The notes beneath the pieces are model-generated. The model was not told the origin of the DNA and did not search any database. It worked only from the letters and a program-made list of their open reading frames with translations. Below, piece after piece: positions 19,939 to 28,561 of a DNA stretch of 64,000 bases (the stretch's first letter is position 1; every line of letters begins with the position of its first letter). The stretch is taken from NCBI RefSeq assembly GCF_019797765.1, contig NZ_CP081862.1, positions 2,604,001 through 2,668,000 of the forward strand, read 5' to 3'. The DNA comes from Cellulomonas sp. C5510. GTDB taxonomy: Bacteria; Actinomycetota; Actinomycetes; Actinomycetales; Cellulomonadaceae. The position numbers were made by a program, and so were the translations under genes.

Positions 19939-20868
19939 TCATCCCTTCACGGAGCCGGCGGTGAGACCGGACACGATGTAGCGCTGCAGGAACTGGAACA
20001 GGAGGATCACGGGCACGGCGGCCAGCACGGCACCGGCGGCGAACACGCCCCAGTACTCCGAGAACCGCTGGCTGACGTACTGGTAGAGGCCGACGGCGAG
20101 CGTCTGCTTGTCCGGGTCGACGAGCACGATCGACGCGATGAGGAAGTCGGAGAACGTGCCGACGAACGACAGCAGGCCCACGACGGCGAGGATCGGCGCG
20201 ACGAGGCGCAGGATGATCGTGAAGAACGTCTGGGCGTGGCTGGCGCCGTCCAGGGTCGCGGCCTCGTCCAGCTCGCGCGGGACCGTGTTGAAGAACCCGT
20301 ACATGAGGTACGTGTTCACCCCGAGCGCCCCGCCGAGGTAGACGAGGATCAGGCCGAGCCGGCTGCCCAGGCCGATCGCCGGGAACAGGTCCCGCAGCAT
20401 GACCATGAGCAGGAAGATCGCCACGTAGGCCAGCAGCTGCGGGAACATCTGGATCAGCAGCAGCGACAGCAGGCCGCCGCGGCGCCCGCGGAACCGGAAC
20501 CGCGAGAACGCGTACGCCGCGCACGCCCCGAGGAACACGGTGCCGACCGCCGTGACGCCGGCGATGACGAGCGTGTTGACGAACCACTTCGCGTACGGGT
20601 GGACGGGGTCGGTGAACAGGTCGACGTAGTTGTCGAGCGCCACCGTGCCGAACAGCCGGTTCGACCCCGTGAGGGAGCCGCTGGGGTTCAGCGACGACGA
20701 CACGATGTAGAGGATCGGGAAGATCGCGAACACGAGCGCCACGAGGGCGACGACGTGCCGCCAGCCGACCTCGCGCCACCAGCGGCGGGGCGACAGGCGC
20801 CGGGGTGCGTCGGGGGCGGTGCGGGAGCCGCGGGTGCCGCGGACGGCGGTGGTCTGGTCGGTGGCCAT
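19939..20868 (-). CDS. malG: MalG-type maltodextrin ABC transporter permease
   Basis: Protein of 309 residues with six predicted membrane helices. The EAA loop that contacts the ATPase is ELDEAATLDGASHAQTFF, around residues 200-217. The C-terminus (YIVSGLTAGSVKG) is the classic MalG ending. It starts one base after the malF stop and is followed by the GH13 gene. No ATPase gene is present in the operon, as is usual in actinobacteria, where a shared MsiK-type ATPase encoded elsewhere powers several sugar importers. Confidence 0.93.
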   Translation of the reverse strand: MATDQTTAVRGTRGSRTAPDAPRRLSPRRWWREVGWRHVVALVALVFAIFPILYIVSSSLNPSGSLTGSNRLFGTVALDNYVDLFTDPVHPYAKWFVNTLVIAGVTAVGTVFLGACAAYAFSRFRFRGRRGGLLSLLLIQMFPQLLAYVAIFLLMVMLRDLFPAIGLGSRLGLILVYLGGALGVNTYLMYGFFNTVPRELDEAATLDGASHAQTFFTIILRLVAPILAVVGLLSFVGTFSDFLIASIVLVDPDKQTLAVGLYQYVSQRFSEYWGVFAAGAVLAAVPVILLFQFLQRYIVSGLTAGSVKG

Positions 20869-20869
20869 G

Positions 20870-22519
20870 TCAGCCCAGCTCCTCGAGCGCGCGGGTCTTG
20901 CGGAAGCTGATCGCGGAGACGGTCGCGACGATCAGGAAGATGAGGATCGAGATGGCGCAGGCCAGGCCGTACTGCCGGTTCACGCCGCCGAACGCGATCT
21001 TGTAGACGAAGGTGATGAGGATGTCGCTCGCCCCGACGTCGACCGGCGCGGACAGGTCCTGCGGCCCGCCCTCGGTGGTCAGGTAGACGACGTTGAAGTT
21101 GTTGAAGTTGAAGGCGAAGCTCGAGATCAGCAGCGGGGCGGTCGACACCAGCAGCAGCGGCATCGTCAGCGACCGGAACATCCGCCACGGCTTCGCACCG
21201 TCGAGCCGTCCCGCCTCGTAGACCTCGTGCGGGATCGACTGCAGCGCCCCGGTGCAGATGAGGAACATGTACGGGAAGCCGAGCCACAGGTTGACGGTGA
21301 GCACCGCGACCTTGGCCAGCACCGGGTCCGTCAGCCACGGGATCTCCGCGCCGCCGAGCAGCGTCTGGTTCACGAACCCGAAGTCGCGGTTGAGCATGCC
21401 GCGCCACACCAGGGCGGACAGGAACGCCGGGAACGCGTACGGCAGGATCAGCAGCGACCGGTAGACCGTCCGGCCCCGCACGCGCCAGTCGTTCAGCGTG
21501 ATGGCGAGGAACAGGCCGAGCCCGAAGGTCAGGACGACCGAGCCGATCGCGAACCCGAAGGTCCACAGCAGCACGCCGACGAACGGGCCGCGCAGCGAGG
21601 GGTCGGCCAGCACGCGGGAGAAGTTCTCGAGCCCGACGAACACCCGCCAGCCGGTGCCGAGCGCCGTGCCGTCCTCCGCGACGAAGGACCCCTCGGTCTC
21701 GTCGGCCGTGTACACGGTGCCGGTCGTCGTGTCCGTGATCGTCCCGGCGGCCTCGTCGTAGACCATCGTGGAGGCGTACACGTAGCCGGCGGAGCCGTCC
21801 GTGGTGCGCAGGCTGCCGTCGTTCGGGTCGTCCGACAGCGGCACCCGCATCGCGAACACGTCCGACTGCCGCGCGACGACCTGCGCGAAGTCGAGCACGT
21901 CGTACCCGTCGAGCGCCACGGCCCGGCCGCCCTCGACGTCGGCCCCGTCGGCCGGCTCCAGCGGCTGCTCGGTCGCGCCGACCAGCGCGTCCCCCTCGGG
22001 GTCGACGACGGCGAAGGCCAGCTCGTCGCCGCGCGTGACGACCGACAGGGCGTAGGTCGGCGAGTCCGGGACGCGGGCCTCGTCCTGCACGAGGATCGCC
22101 TCGACGGCGTCCTCCCGCGTCGAGTTGTGGCCGTCGCCGTAGTTCGTGAACGCCGTCCAGCCCGTGTAGGCCACGACGAACACCTGGTAGACGAGCAGGA
22201 AGACCAGCCCGGGCACCAGGTACTTGCCCGGCACGGCACGGCGCGAGAAGTAGACGAGGTTGACGACGAGCAGCGCCGCGACGAGGAACGCCAGGACGCC
22301 CCACTGCTGCTGCGCCGCGGACGCCAGGACCCCGTACACGCCGAGCGCGTCGACCAGGCCGACGAGCACGAGCTTGACGACGAAGCCGGCCGAGAACGTC
22401 TGGGCGCCGATCCAGGTCCGCGGGCCCCGGGGCCCGTCCGGGCCGGCGGGGCCGGCGGACGGTCCGCGGGCCGTCCGGGATCGGGGGGACGCCGCGGGGG
22501 GCGTCGTCGTGCGGCTCAT
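20870..22519 (-). CDS. malF: MalF-type maltodextrin ABC transporter permease
   Basis: Protein of 549 residues. It has N-terminal helices (ALGVYGVLASAAQQQWGVL, LVFLLVYQVFVVAYTG), then a large periplasmic-type P2 loop of roughly 180 residues (about 115-300) typical of MalF, then the permease core with the EAA loop IPHEVYEAGRLDGAKPW and ALEELG at the end. The P2 loop presents substrate-loaded MalE. ATG 22519 has GGAG 5 bases upstream; GTG 22525 is possible. A strong hairpin lies between malE and this gene. Confidence 0.93.
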   Translation of the reverse strand: MSRTTTPPAASPRSRTARGPSAGPAGPDGPRGPRTWIGAQTFSAGFVVKLVLVGLVDALGVYGVLASAAQQQWGVLAFLVAALLVVNLVYFSRRAVPGKYLVPGLVFLLVYQVFVVAYTGWTAFTNYGDGHNSTREDAVEAILVQDEARVPDSPTYALSVVTRGDELAFAVVDPEGDALVGATEQPLEPADGADVEGGRAVALDGYDVLDFAQVVARQSDVFAMRVPLSDDPNDGSLRTTDGSAGYVYASTMVYDEAAGTITDTTTGTVYTADETEGSFVAEDGTALGTGWRVFVGLENFSRVLADPSLRGPFVGVLLWTFGFAIGSVVLTFGLGLFLAITLNDWRVRGRTVYRSLLILPYAFPAFLSALVWRGMLNRDFGFVNQTLLGGAEIPWLTDPVLAKVAVLTVNLWLGFPYMFLICTGALQSIPHEVYEAGRLDGAKPWRMFRSLTMPLLLVSTAPLLISSFAFNFNNFNVVYLTTEGGPQDLSAPVDVGASDILITFVYKIAFGGVNRQYGLACAISILIFLIVATVSAISFRKTRALEELG

Positions 22520-22555
22520 GCTCACTCCACGCTGAGGGGGTCCGACGAGGGGGTG

Positions 22556-22583
22556 CCGGGCGGGCGGCGCACCGCCCGCCCGG
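22556..22583 (-). terminator. Intercistronic hairpin between malE and malF
   Basis: A perfect 12-base inverted repeat (22556-22567 with 22572-22583) with a 4-base loop CGCA. Placed between a binding-protein gene and its permease genes, such a structure usually gives partial termination or stabilises the upstream message so that MalE is made in excess. The effect here is inference; the structure is plain in the sequence. Confidence 0.75.
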
Positions 22584-22584
22584 C

Positions 22585-22618
22585 GGGGCCGGTCAGGCCG
22601 CGGGGCCGGTCAGGCCGC
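22585..22618. repeat. 17-bp tandem duplication spanning the malE stop codon
   Basis: Two exact adjacent copies of a 17-base unit (22585-22601, 22602-22618). The second carries the last codons and TGA of malE; the first is the same sequence repeated just beyond the stop. Confidence 0.85.
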
Positions 22619-23857
22619 GGCGATCTTGGCGGCGATGGACGCGCACATCTGCGTCCACATCTCGCCCGGGTCGCCCTGCTGGTTGATGATCGCCACCTGC
22701 GTGGCGCCCCAGTCGGACCAGACGGAGTCCATCGCGGGGATGGACGGCATCGGCACGCCGTTCTTGCCGACCTCGGCGAAGCCCGCGACGACCGGGTCGT
22801 CGGCGATCGTGTCGACCGCCGCGCTGAGCGCCGGGGCGCGGCCGCCGGCCTCGTACAGCGCGAGCTGGACGTCCTCGGTGCCGAGGTAGTTCACGACGAA
22901 CTCGTTGGCGAGCAGCGCGTTCTCGCTCTTGGCCGAGATGAAGAAGCCCTGGACGCCGACGAACGGCTGCGACTCCTGGCCGCCTGCCGACGGGATCGGC
23001 TCGATGGAGACGTCCATGCCGGCGTCCACGAAGTCGCCGACGTTCCACGGGCCGGTGATCATGTACGGCGCCTGGCCGGCCAGGAAGGCCTCCTTGGCGA
23101 TGTCGCCGGAGACCGTCGTCTTCAGCACGCCCTCGGCGCCGAGCTTGCCGACGTACGCCGCGAACGCCCGGCCCTGCTCGGTGTCCATCGCGAGCTGCGA
23201 GCCGTCGTACGCGCCGGTGTCGTCGGTGGCGAACACCGGGGCGCCGAACGACGTCTGCAGCGGGTACAGGTGGTACGGGTCACCGGTGGTCTCGTCCTGC
23301 TGGATCAGGACCGAGTGCTCCGTGCCGGCGGCCTTGGCCTGCTCGACCAGGGCGTCGAACGTGTCCGGCGTCGGCTCGCTCACCAGCGCGTTGTTGCGCA
23401 CCAGGCCGATGTTCTCCACCGAGTACGGCAGGCCGTACAGCGTGCCGTCGTAGCTCATCGCGTCGATCGCGACGTCGAGGAAGTCCCCGGCCTTGTCGCC
23501 GAGCTCGATCGGCGCGACGACGCCGTTCTGCACGAGCTTCCCGAGCCAGTCGTGGGCGCCGACGATGATGTCCGGGCCCTGGCCGGTCGGCACCTGCGAG
23601 ATGAAGTCGTCGCGGATGTCGCCGAAGTCCTTCTGGACGAACTTCACGGTCACGCCGGTGTCGGCCTCGAAGGTCTGCGCGACCTCCTTGACCGGGCCGG
23701 ACCGCGTGTCGTCCACCCAGACCGTGAGGGTGCCGGCGGACTCGGCCGGCTTCGTGGGCTCGTCGCCGCTCGCGGGCTCGTCGCCGCCGCCCGAGCAGCC
23801 GGCGAGCACCAGGGACAGGCCCAGAGCGGTCGCCAGCACGGGGATGCTCCGTCGCAT
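22610..23857 (-). CDS. malE: MalE-type maltodextrin-binding lipoprotein
   Basis: Protein of 415 residues with a lipoprotein signal: MRRSIPVLATALGLSLVLAGC, Cys21 acylated, then a Gly/Ser/Asp/Glu tether. Motifs LTVWVDD, VGAHDWLGKLVQNGVVAPI, YGLPYSVENIGLVRN, MITGPWNV and VGVQGFFIS match maltose/maltodextrin-binding proteins of the MalE cluster. It delivers substrate to MalFG at the membrane. ATG 23857 has GGAG 6 bases upstream; the frame extends further but has no signal-like start. Its promoter overlaps the palindromic operator shared with the divergent LacI-type gene. Confidence 0.95.
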   Translation of the reverse strand: MRRSIPVLATALGLSLVLAGCSGGGDEPASGDEPTKPAESAGTLTVWVDDTRSGPVKEVAQTFEADTGVTVKFVQKDFGDIRDDFISQVPTGQGPDIIVGAHDWLGKLVQNGVVAPIELGDKAGDFLDVAIDAMSYDGTLYGLPYSVENIGLVRNNALVSEPTPDTFDALVEQAKAAGTEHSVLIQQDETTGDPYHLYPLQTSFGAPVFATDDTGAYDGSQLAMDTEQGRAFAAYVGKLGAEGVLKTTVSGDIAKEAFLAGQAPYMITGPWNVGDFVDAGMDVSIEPIPSAGGQESQPFVGVQGFFISAKSENALLANEFVVNYLGTEDVQLALYEAGGRAPALSAAVDTIADDPVVAGFAEVGKNGVPMPSIPAMDSVWSDWGATQVAIINQQGDPGEMWTQMCASIAAKIAAA

Positions 23858-23925
23858 CGTCGTCTCCGTATCGCAGGAAGGTTGCCGGGCGGCAGCTGTG
23901 CCGGCCACGGCTTGACGGGGCTGGA

Positions 23926-23954
23926 CGCTAACGCCGATCCGACCGGCTTCGCAA
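23926..23954 (-). promoter_or_regulatory. Candidate malE promoter
   Basis: Minus-strand TTGCGA (23954-23949) and TTAGCG (23931-23926) are separated by 17 bases. The -35 hexamer falls inside the palindromic operator, so repressor binding would block it. The -10 match is only moderate. Confidence 0.5.
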
Positions 23955-23968
23955 GGCCTTGCAGCAAG
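23951..23968. promoter_or_regulatory. Putative operator of the LacI-type maltodextrin regulator
   Basis: Two overlapping palindromes share one half site: GCAAGGCCTTGC (23951-23962) and CTTGC-A-GCAAG (23958-23968). They overlap the -35 regions of both divergent promoters. CTTGCAG-type elements are known in actinobacterial MalR operators. One site could therefore control malE and the regulator itself. Confidence 0.7.
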
Positions 23969-23988
23969 TTTCAGCACGTGCGTACAGT
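23960..23988 (+). promoter_or_regulatory. Promoter of the LacI-type regulator gene
   Basis: TTGCAG at 23960-23965 and TACAGT at 23983-23988 with a 17-base spacer. The -35 lies within the operator, implying autorepression. The transcript would carry a leader of about 70 bases to the GTG at 24065. Confidence 0.65.
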
Positions 23989-24064
23989 GACGACCGCCCG
24001 CACCGAGGACGGCGCCGGCCCGGGCTCAGCCCTGCACGTGAACCACCCAGGACGAGGAGGCCCG

Positions 24065-25114
24065 GTGTCCCTTACGCTCGCCACCGTGCGCACCCGCCTG
24101 ACGGACCTCGCCGACCAGGCGGGGGTCTCCACCGCGACGGTCTCGCGCGTCCTCAACGGGAAGTCCGGCGTGTCGACCCAGGCGCGGGAGGCGGTCCTCG
24201 CCGCCCTCGACGTGCTCGGGTACGAGCGGCCCGAGAAGCTCCGGACACGCTCGAGCGGCCTCGTCGGCCTCGTCGTTCCCGAGCTGTCCAACCCGGTGTT
24301 CCCTGCCATGGCGCAGTCCGTCGAGTCGATGCTCACGCGCCGCGGGTACACGCCCCTGCTCTGCACGCAGTCCCCCGGCGGCACCACCGAGGACCACTAC
24401 GTCGAGATCCTCCTGGACCACGACGTGGCCGGCATCGTGTTCGTCTCCGGCCTGCACGCGGACACCACGGCCTCGACCGAGCGCTACCACGCGCTACGGG
24501 GCCGCGGCCTGCCGATCGTGCTGGTCAACGGACGCGCCGCCGACGTGGACGCCCCCGCCGTCGCCACCGACGACGCGGTGGCCGTCGACCAGGCGTTCAC
24601 CCACCTGCTCGCGCTCGGGCACCGGTCCATCGGCCTGGCCACCGGACCCACCCGGTTCGTCCCGGCACGACGCAAGCACGCGCGGTTCGCCGAGCTGCTG
24701 CGCGACCGGCTCGGGATCGAGGACCCGTCCGGTCACGTCGTCGCCACGCTGTTCACCGTCGAGGGCGGCGTCCAGGCTGCGCACGAGCTGCTCGACTCCG
24801 GGCACACCGCGATCATCTGCGGGTCCGACCTCATGGCCCTGGGCGCCATCCGCGCCGCACGGTCCCGGGGCCTGGACGTGCCCGGGGACGTGTCGGTGGT
24901 CGGCTACGACGACTCGCCCCTCATCGGGTTCACCGACCCGCCGCTCACGACCGTCCGGCAGCCGGTGCAGGCCATGGCCCAGGCCGCCGTCCAGGCGCTC
25001 ATGAGCGAGATCGCCGGCACGCCCGCCCCCCGGGCCGAGCTGCTGATCCACCCCGAGCTGATCGTCCGGGGATCCACCGGCGCCGCGCCGCGCGAGCCCG
25101 GCGCGAGCGCCTGA
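24065..25114 (+). CDS. LacI-family repressor of the maltodextrin locus
   Basis: Protein of 349 residues. The helix-turn-helix is LTDLADQAGVSTATVSRVLN (about residues 12-31) with the hinge helix after it, then a periplasmic-binding-protein-like sugar domain (GLVGLVVPELSNPVFPAMAQ, AGIVFVSGLHAD, GHRSIGLATGP, DVSVVGYDDSPLIGFTDPPLTTVRQP). It should bind maltose or maltodextrin and release the operator at 23951-23968. GTG 24065 has GAGGAGG 4 bases upstream. It is divergent from malE and cotranscribed with the alpha-glucosidase gene 107 bases downstream. Equivalent to MalR by context. Confidence 0.92.
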   Translation: MSLTLATVRTRLTDLADQAGVSTATVSRVLNGKSGVSTQAREAVLAALDVLGYERPEKLRTRSSGLVGLVVPELSNPVFPAMAQSVESMLTRRGYTPLLCTQSPGGTTEDHYVEILLDHDVAGIVFVSGLHADTTASTERYHALRGRGLPIVLVNGRAADVDAPAVATDDAVAVDQAFTHLLALGHRSIGLATGPTRFVPARRKHARFAELLRDRLGIEDPSGHVVATLFTVEGGVQAAHELLDSGHTAIICGSDLMALGAIRAARSRGLDVPGDVSVVGYDDSPLIGFTDPPLTTVRQPVQAMAQAAVQALMSEIAGTPAPRAELLIHPELIVRGSTGAAPREPGASA

Positions 25115-25221
25115 CCGCACGACCCGACCGCCCCGCCCTGCCCCCGCGGCCGGAGCACCCCGCGCCGACCCGCACCCCGTCCCCGCACACCGCACCCGCC
25201 CGCGACCCCGAAGGCACCGCC

Positions 25222-26979
25222 GTGACCGCTGTCCTCCCCCAGGCCCTGACCGCCCCCGCCGTGGTCCACCACCCCGACGCCGCCGACGGCCCCTGGTGGC
25301 GTGACGCCGTGATCTACCAGGTGTACCCGCGCTCGTTCGCCGACGGGAACGGTGACGGCATCGGCGACCTGCCGGGCATCACCGCGCGCCTCGGCCACCT
25401 CGCCGCCCTCGGCGTCGACGCGGTGTGGCTGTCGCCGTTCTACCGCTCCCCGCAGGCGGACGCCGGCTACGACGTCGCCGACTACCGGGACGTCGACCCG
25501 CTGTTCGGCACGCTCGCCGACTTCGACGCGCTGCTCGCCCGCGCGCACGACCTCGGGCTGCGCGTCGTCGTCGACCTCGTGCCGAACCACACCTCCGACG
25601 AGCACGCCTGGTTCGCCGAGGCGCTGCGCACGCCTCCCGGGTCGCCCGAGCGCGCGCGGTACCTGTTCCGCGACGGGCGCGGTCCGGACGGTTCCCTGCC
25701 GCCCAACAACTGGGACTCCATCTTCGGCGGCCCCGCCTGGACGCGGCTCACCCCCGAGCAGCACGGCGTCGACGACGGCCAGTGGTACCTGCACCTCTTC
25801 GACTCCAAGCAGCCGGACCTCGACTGGACGAACCCGGAGGTCCGCGCGGAGTTCGAGGACGTGCTGCGGTTCTGGCTGGACCGCGGGGTCGACGGCTTCC
25901 GCGTCGACGTCGCGCACGGCATGGTCAAGGCCGACGGGCTGCCCGACTGGGACGGGCACGTGTCGATGATCGAGGGCAGCGACGACGGGGACGCCGCGGA
26001 CCCCGCCGACGCCGTCAGCGGCTCCGGCAACCAGGGCCCGATGTTCGACCAGGACGGCGTGCACGAGATCTACCGCTCCTGGCGGGCGGTCCTCGACGAG
26101 TACGACGGCGACCGGATGCTCGTCGCCGAGGCCTGGGTCGAGCCGCTGTCCCGCCTGGCCCGGTACGTCCGGCCCGACGAGATGCACCAGGCGTTCAACT
26201 TCGCGTTCCTGGCCACCGGGTGGGACGCGCCGGCGCTGCGCCGGGTCATCGCGGCGTCGTACGCCGTGAACGACTCGGTCGGCGCCCCCACCACGTGGGT
26301 CCTGTCCAACCACGACGTCGTGCGGCACCACTCCCGCCTCGGCCTGCCGGACCCCACCTCGCGGCCCAACGGGATCGGCGCCGCGGACGAGCAGCCGGAC
26401 GAGGAGCTCGGCCTGCGGCGCGGCCGGGCGGCGACCCTGCTGCTGCTCGGGCTGCCCGGCTCGGCGTACCTGTACCAGGGCGAGGAGCTCGGCCTGCCCG
26501 AGCACACGGCGCTCGACGACGCGCTGCGGCAGGACCCGGCGTACTTCCGGACGGGCGGCGCCGAGCTCGGCCGGGACGGCTGCCGCGTGCCGCTGCCGTG
26601 GTCCGCGCAGGAGCCAGGGTTCGGGTACTCGGCCACCGGCGACACCTGGCTGCCGCAGCCCGCGTCGTGGGCGGCGTACGCGGCGGATGCCCAGGACGGC
26701 GTCCCGGGGTCCACGCTCGAGCTGTACCGGGCGGCGCTGCGCCTGCGTCGCGCGGAGGGCCTCGGGACGGGCGGGGCGGCGTGGGAGCCGGCGTACGACG
26801 GCCAGGACCACGTGATCGCGGTGCGCAACGGGGACGTGCTCGTCGTCGCGAACCTCGGCTCGGCCCCGGTGCCCCTGCCGGACGGCGCCGAGCTGCTGCT
26901 CGCCTCGGGCCTGCCGGGCGACGCCCCGGCGGGCGCTGAGCTCCCCGCGGACACGACCGTCTGGCTCCGCACCCGCTGA
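25222..26979 (+). CDS. GH13 alpha-glucosidase (oligo-1,4/1,6-glucosidase type)
   Basis: Protein of 585 residues without a signal peptide, so cytosolic. It opens WWRDAVIYQVYPRSFAD, typical of GH13 alpha-glucosidases. Regions: DLVPNHTSDEH, VDGFRVDVAHG (nucleophile Asp about 228), MLVAEAWVE (Glu about 302) and LSNHDVVRHHSR (about 361-372). It releases glucose from maltodextrins or isomalto-oligosaccharides taken up by MalEFG; alpha-1,4 versus alpha-1,6 preference is not certain. GTG 25222 has GAAGG 7 bases upstream. It lies in one operon with the LacI-type gene, and the repeat block follows its stop. Confidence 0.93.
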   Translation: MTAVLPQALTAPAVVHHPDAADGPWWRDAVIYQVYPRSFADGNGDGIGDLPGITARLGHLAALGVDAVWLSPFYRSPQADAGYDVADYRDVDPLFGTLADFDALLARAHDLGLRVVVDLVPNHTSDEHAWFAEALRTPPGSPERARYLFRDGRGPDGSLPPNNWDSIFGGPAWTRLTPEQHGVDDGQWYLHLFDSKQPDLDWTNPEVRAEFEDVLRFWLDRGVDGFRVDVAHGMVKADGLPDWDGHVSMIEGSDDGDAADPADAVSGSGNQGPMFDQDGVHEIYRSWRAVLDEYDGDRMLVAEAWVEPLSRLARYVRPDEMHQAFNFAFLATGWDAPALRRVIAASYAVNDSVGAPTTWVLSNHDVVRHHSRLGLPDPTSRPNGIGAADEQPDEELGLRRGRAATLLLLGLPGSAYLYQGEELGLPEHTALDDALRQDPAYFRTGGAELGRDGCRVPLPWSAQEPGFGYSATGDTWLPQPASWAAYAADAQDGVPGSTLELYRAALRLRRAEGLGTGGAAWEPAYDGQDHVIAVRNGDVLVVANLGSAPVPLPDGAELLLASGLPGDAPAGAELPADTTVWLRTR

Positions 26980-27006
26980 CCGCCCGCGCGCTCGCGCCCG
27001 CGCGCT

Positions 27007-27074
27007 ACCTGCGCCCGCGCGCAACCTGCGTGCTCGCGCAACCTGCGCCCGCGCGCAACCTGCGTGCTCGCGCA
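27007..27074. repeat. 17-bp tandem repeat, four units in a 34-bp higher order
   Basis: Units at 27007-27023, 27024-27040, 27041-27057 and 27058-27074. Units 1 and 3 are identical, units 2 and 4 are identical, and all begin ACCTGCG. The 34-bp pair has been duplicated. Confidence 0.9.
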
Positions 27075-27108
27075 CCCGCCCGCGCGCTCGCACCCACGCG
27101 CAGACCCA

Positions 27109-27169
27109 CCGAGAGTCCAGGACACGCCGATCGATCGCGCGCGGATCCGGGCGTGTCCTGGCCTCTCGA
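27109..27169. repeat. Palindromic repeat element, copy 1
   Basis: Arms 27109-27128 and 27150-27169 with a 21-base centre (GATCGATC...GGATCCG). The left arm and the centre are identical to copy 2; the right arm has two changes that break pairing near its end. Similarity to copy 2 begins about 15 bases before the left arm (CACGCGCAGACCC). Confidence 0.88.
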
Positions 27170-27170
27170 C

Positions 27171-27186
27171 CCGGACCGCGGTCCGG
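27171..27186. repeat. 16-bp perfect palindrome
   Basis: CCGGACCGCGGTCCGG reads the same on both strands. It abuts copy 1 of the longer palindromic element. Confidence 0.8.
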
Positions 27187-27242
27187 ATCGCCCTGCAACT
27201 GCGGCCGCAGCGCAGTGCCGGCACGCGCCCACACGCGCAGAC

Positions 27243-27309
27243 CCGCCGAGAGTCCAGGACACGCCGATCGATCGCGCGCGGATCCGGGCGTGTCCTGGAC
27301 TCTCGGCGG
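27243..27309. repeat. Palindromic repeat element, copy 2 (perfect arms)
   Basis: Perfect 23-base arms (27243-27265 and 27287-27309) flank a 21-base centre. It lies 137 bases from copy 1 in the same orientation, 61 bases before the dusB stop. The size and hairpin shape are like REP/BIME-type extragenic elements; no transposase is nearby. Confidence 0.9.
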
Positions 27310-27370
27310 ACTCGACAGCGCGCGGGCGGGCGGGTGCGCGGGTGCGCGCGGGGCTCGGGTCGCGGGCGGG

Positions 27371-28561
27371 TCAGCCGCCGGAGACGCTCAGCTCGGCCTC
27401 GTGCAGGGCGCGGCGGAACTCCTCGGACAGCTCGCGGGAGTCCAGCCAGCCGTCCGGGAGGTGCGGGCGCTTCGGGGTGCCGGCCCGGCCGCGCTGGCCC
27501 TCGGCGGCCTCCCCGGGGTACGGCTGGTCGAGGTCGAGCGCCGCCAGCCGGTCGTCCAGCTCCGCGAGGGACGACACCAGCCCGAGCGCCGCCCGCTGCT
27601 CGCCGCCCACCACGTAGCCCTTCCAGTACCAGGCCATGTGCTTGCGCAGCTCGCGGAGCGCCTTCCCCTCGTCGCCGAAGTGCTCGACCATCAGCTCGGC
27701 GTGCCGACGGATCACCTGCGCCACGTACCGCGCGCCCGGCCGGATGCGCTCCGGCGCTCCGGCGAACGCCGCTGCGAGGTCCGCGAACAGCCACGGGCGC
27801 CCCTGGCAGCCGCGCCCGACGACCACGCCGTCGCACCCCGTCCGCCGCACCATCTCCAGCGCGTCCTCGGCGGACCAGATGTCCCCGTTGCCGAGCACCG
27901 GGATGTCGGTCACGGTCTCCTTGAGGCGGGCGATCGCCTCCCAGTCCGCGGTGCCGGAGTAGTACTGCTCGGCCGTGCGCGCGTGCAGCGCCACGGCCGC
28001 CACGCCGAGGTCCTGGGCGACCAGGCCGGCCTCCAGGTACGTCAGGTGGTCGTCGTCGATGCCCTTGCGCATCTTCACGGTCACCGGGACGCCGTAGGGG
28101 CGGGCCGCGTCGACGGCGGCGCGCAGGATCGACTCGAACAGCCCTCGCTTCCACGGCAGGGCCGACCCGCCGCCACGCCGCGTGACCTTCGGCACCGGGC
28201 ACCCGAAGTTGAGGTCCACGTGGTCGGCGCGGTCCTCCGACGCGATGAGGTGCACCGCCGCACCGACGGTCGCGGGGTCGACGCCGTACACCTGCACGGA
28301 GCGCGGTCGCTCGTCCGGGGCGTGCGAGATGATGCGCATCGACTCCTCGCCGCGCTCGACCAGCGCGCGCGACGTCACCATCTCCGCGACGTACAACCCC
28401 GCGCCCGACTCCCGGCACAGCCGCCGGAACGCCGCGTTCGTGACGCCCGCCATCGGGGCGAGCACCACGGGGGTGTCGACCGACAGCGGCCCGATGCGCA
28501 GCGGGGGCAGCACGGGGCGGTCGGTCGCGGGCGCGGCCGGGGCGACGGGAACAGCGGTCAT
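27371..28561 (-). CDS. dusB: DusB, tRNA-dihydrouridine synthase
   Basis: Protein of 396 residues. The FMN-binding TIM barrel begins VVLAPMAGVTNAAFRRLCRE, carries the catalytic acid Cys121 in LNFGCPVPKV, and KMRKGIDDD and VLGNGDIWSAEDA further on; the helical tRNA-binding C-terminal domain follows. It reduces uridine to dihydrouridine in the D-loop region of tRNAs using NADPH. ATG 28561 was chosen as the first start compatible with the family; the next 20 residues are a low-complexity Ala/Pro leader. It diverges from the plus-strand YibE/F gene 248 bases away. Confidence 0.95.
   Translation of the reverse strand: MTAVPVAPAAPATDRPVLPPLRIGPLSVDTPVVLAPMAGVTNAAFRRLCRESGAGLYVAEMVTSRALVERGEESMRIISHAPDERPRSVQVYGVDPATVGAAVHLIASEDRADHVDLNFGCPVPKVTRRGGGSALPWKRGLFESILRAAVDAARPYGVPVTVKMRKGIDDDHLTYLEAGLVAQDLGVAAVALHARTAEQYYSGTADWEAIARLKETVTDIPVLGNGDIWSAEDALEMVRRTGCDGVVVGRGCQGRPWLFADLAAAFAGAPERIRPGARYVAQVIRRHAELMVEHFGDEGKALRELRKHMAWYWKGYVVGGEQRAALGLVSSLAELDDRLAALDLDQPYPGEAAEGQRGRAGTPKRPHLPDGWLDSRELSEEFRRALHEAELSVSGG

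Larger units (their letters stand above)
26980..27370. other. Gene-free repeat block between convergent genes
   Basis: Roughly 390 bases separate the stops of the alpha-glucosidase (plus) and dusB (minus). The block holds a four-unit 17-bp tandem repeat, two copies of a long palindromic element and a 16-bp perfect palindrome. I see no coding pattern. The palindromes probably act as a bidirectional terminator. Confidence 0.8.

Noticed and set aside
27007..27309. Attachment site or plasmid-type iteron origin
   Set aside because: No integrase or replication-initiator gene is adjacent, and the repeats sit between two convergent chromosomal genes.
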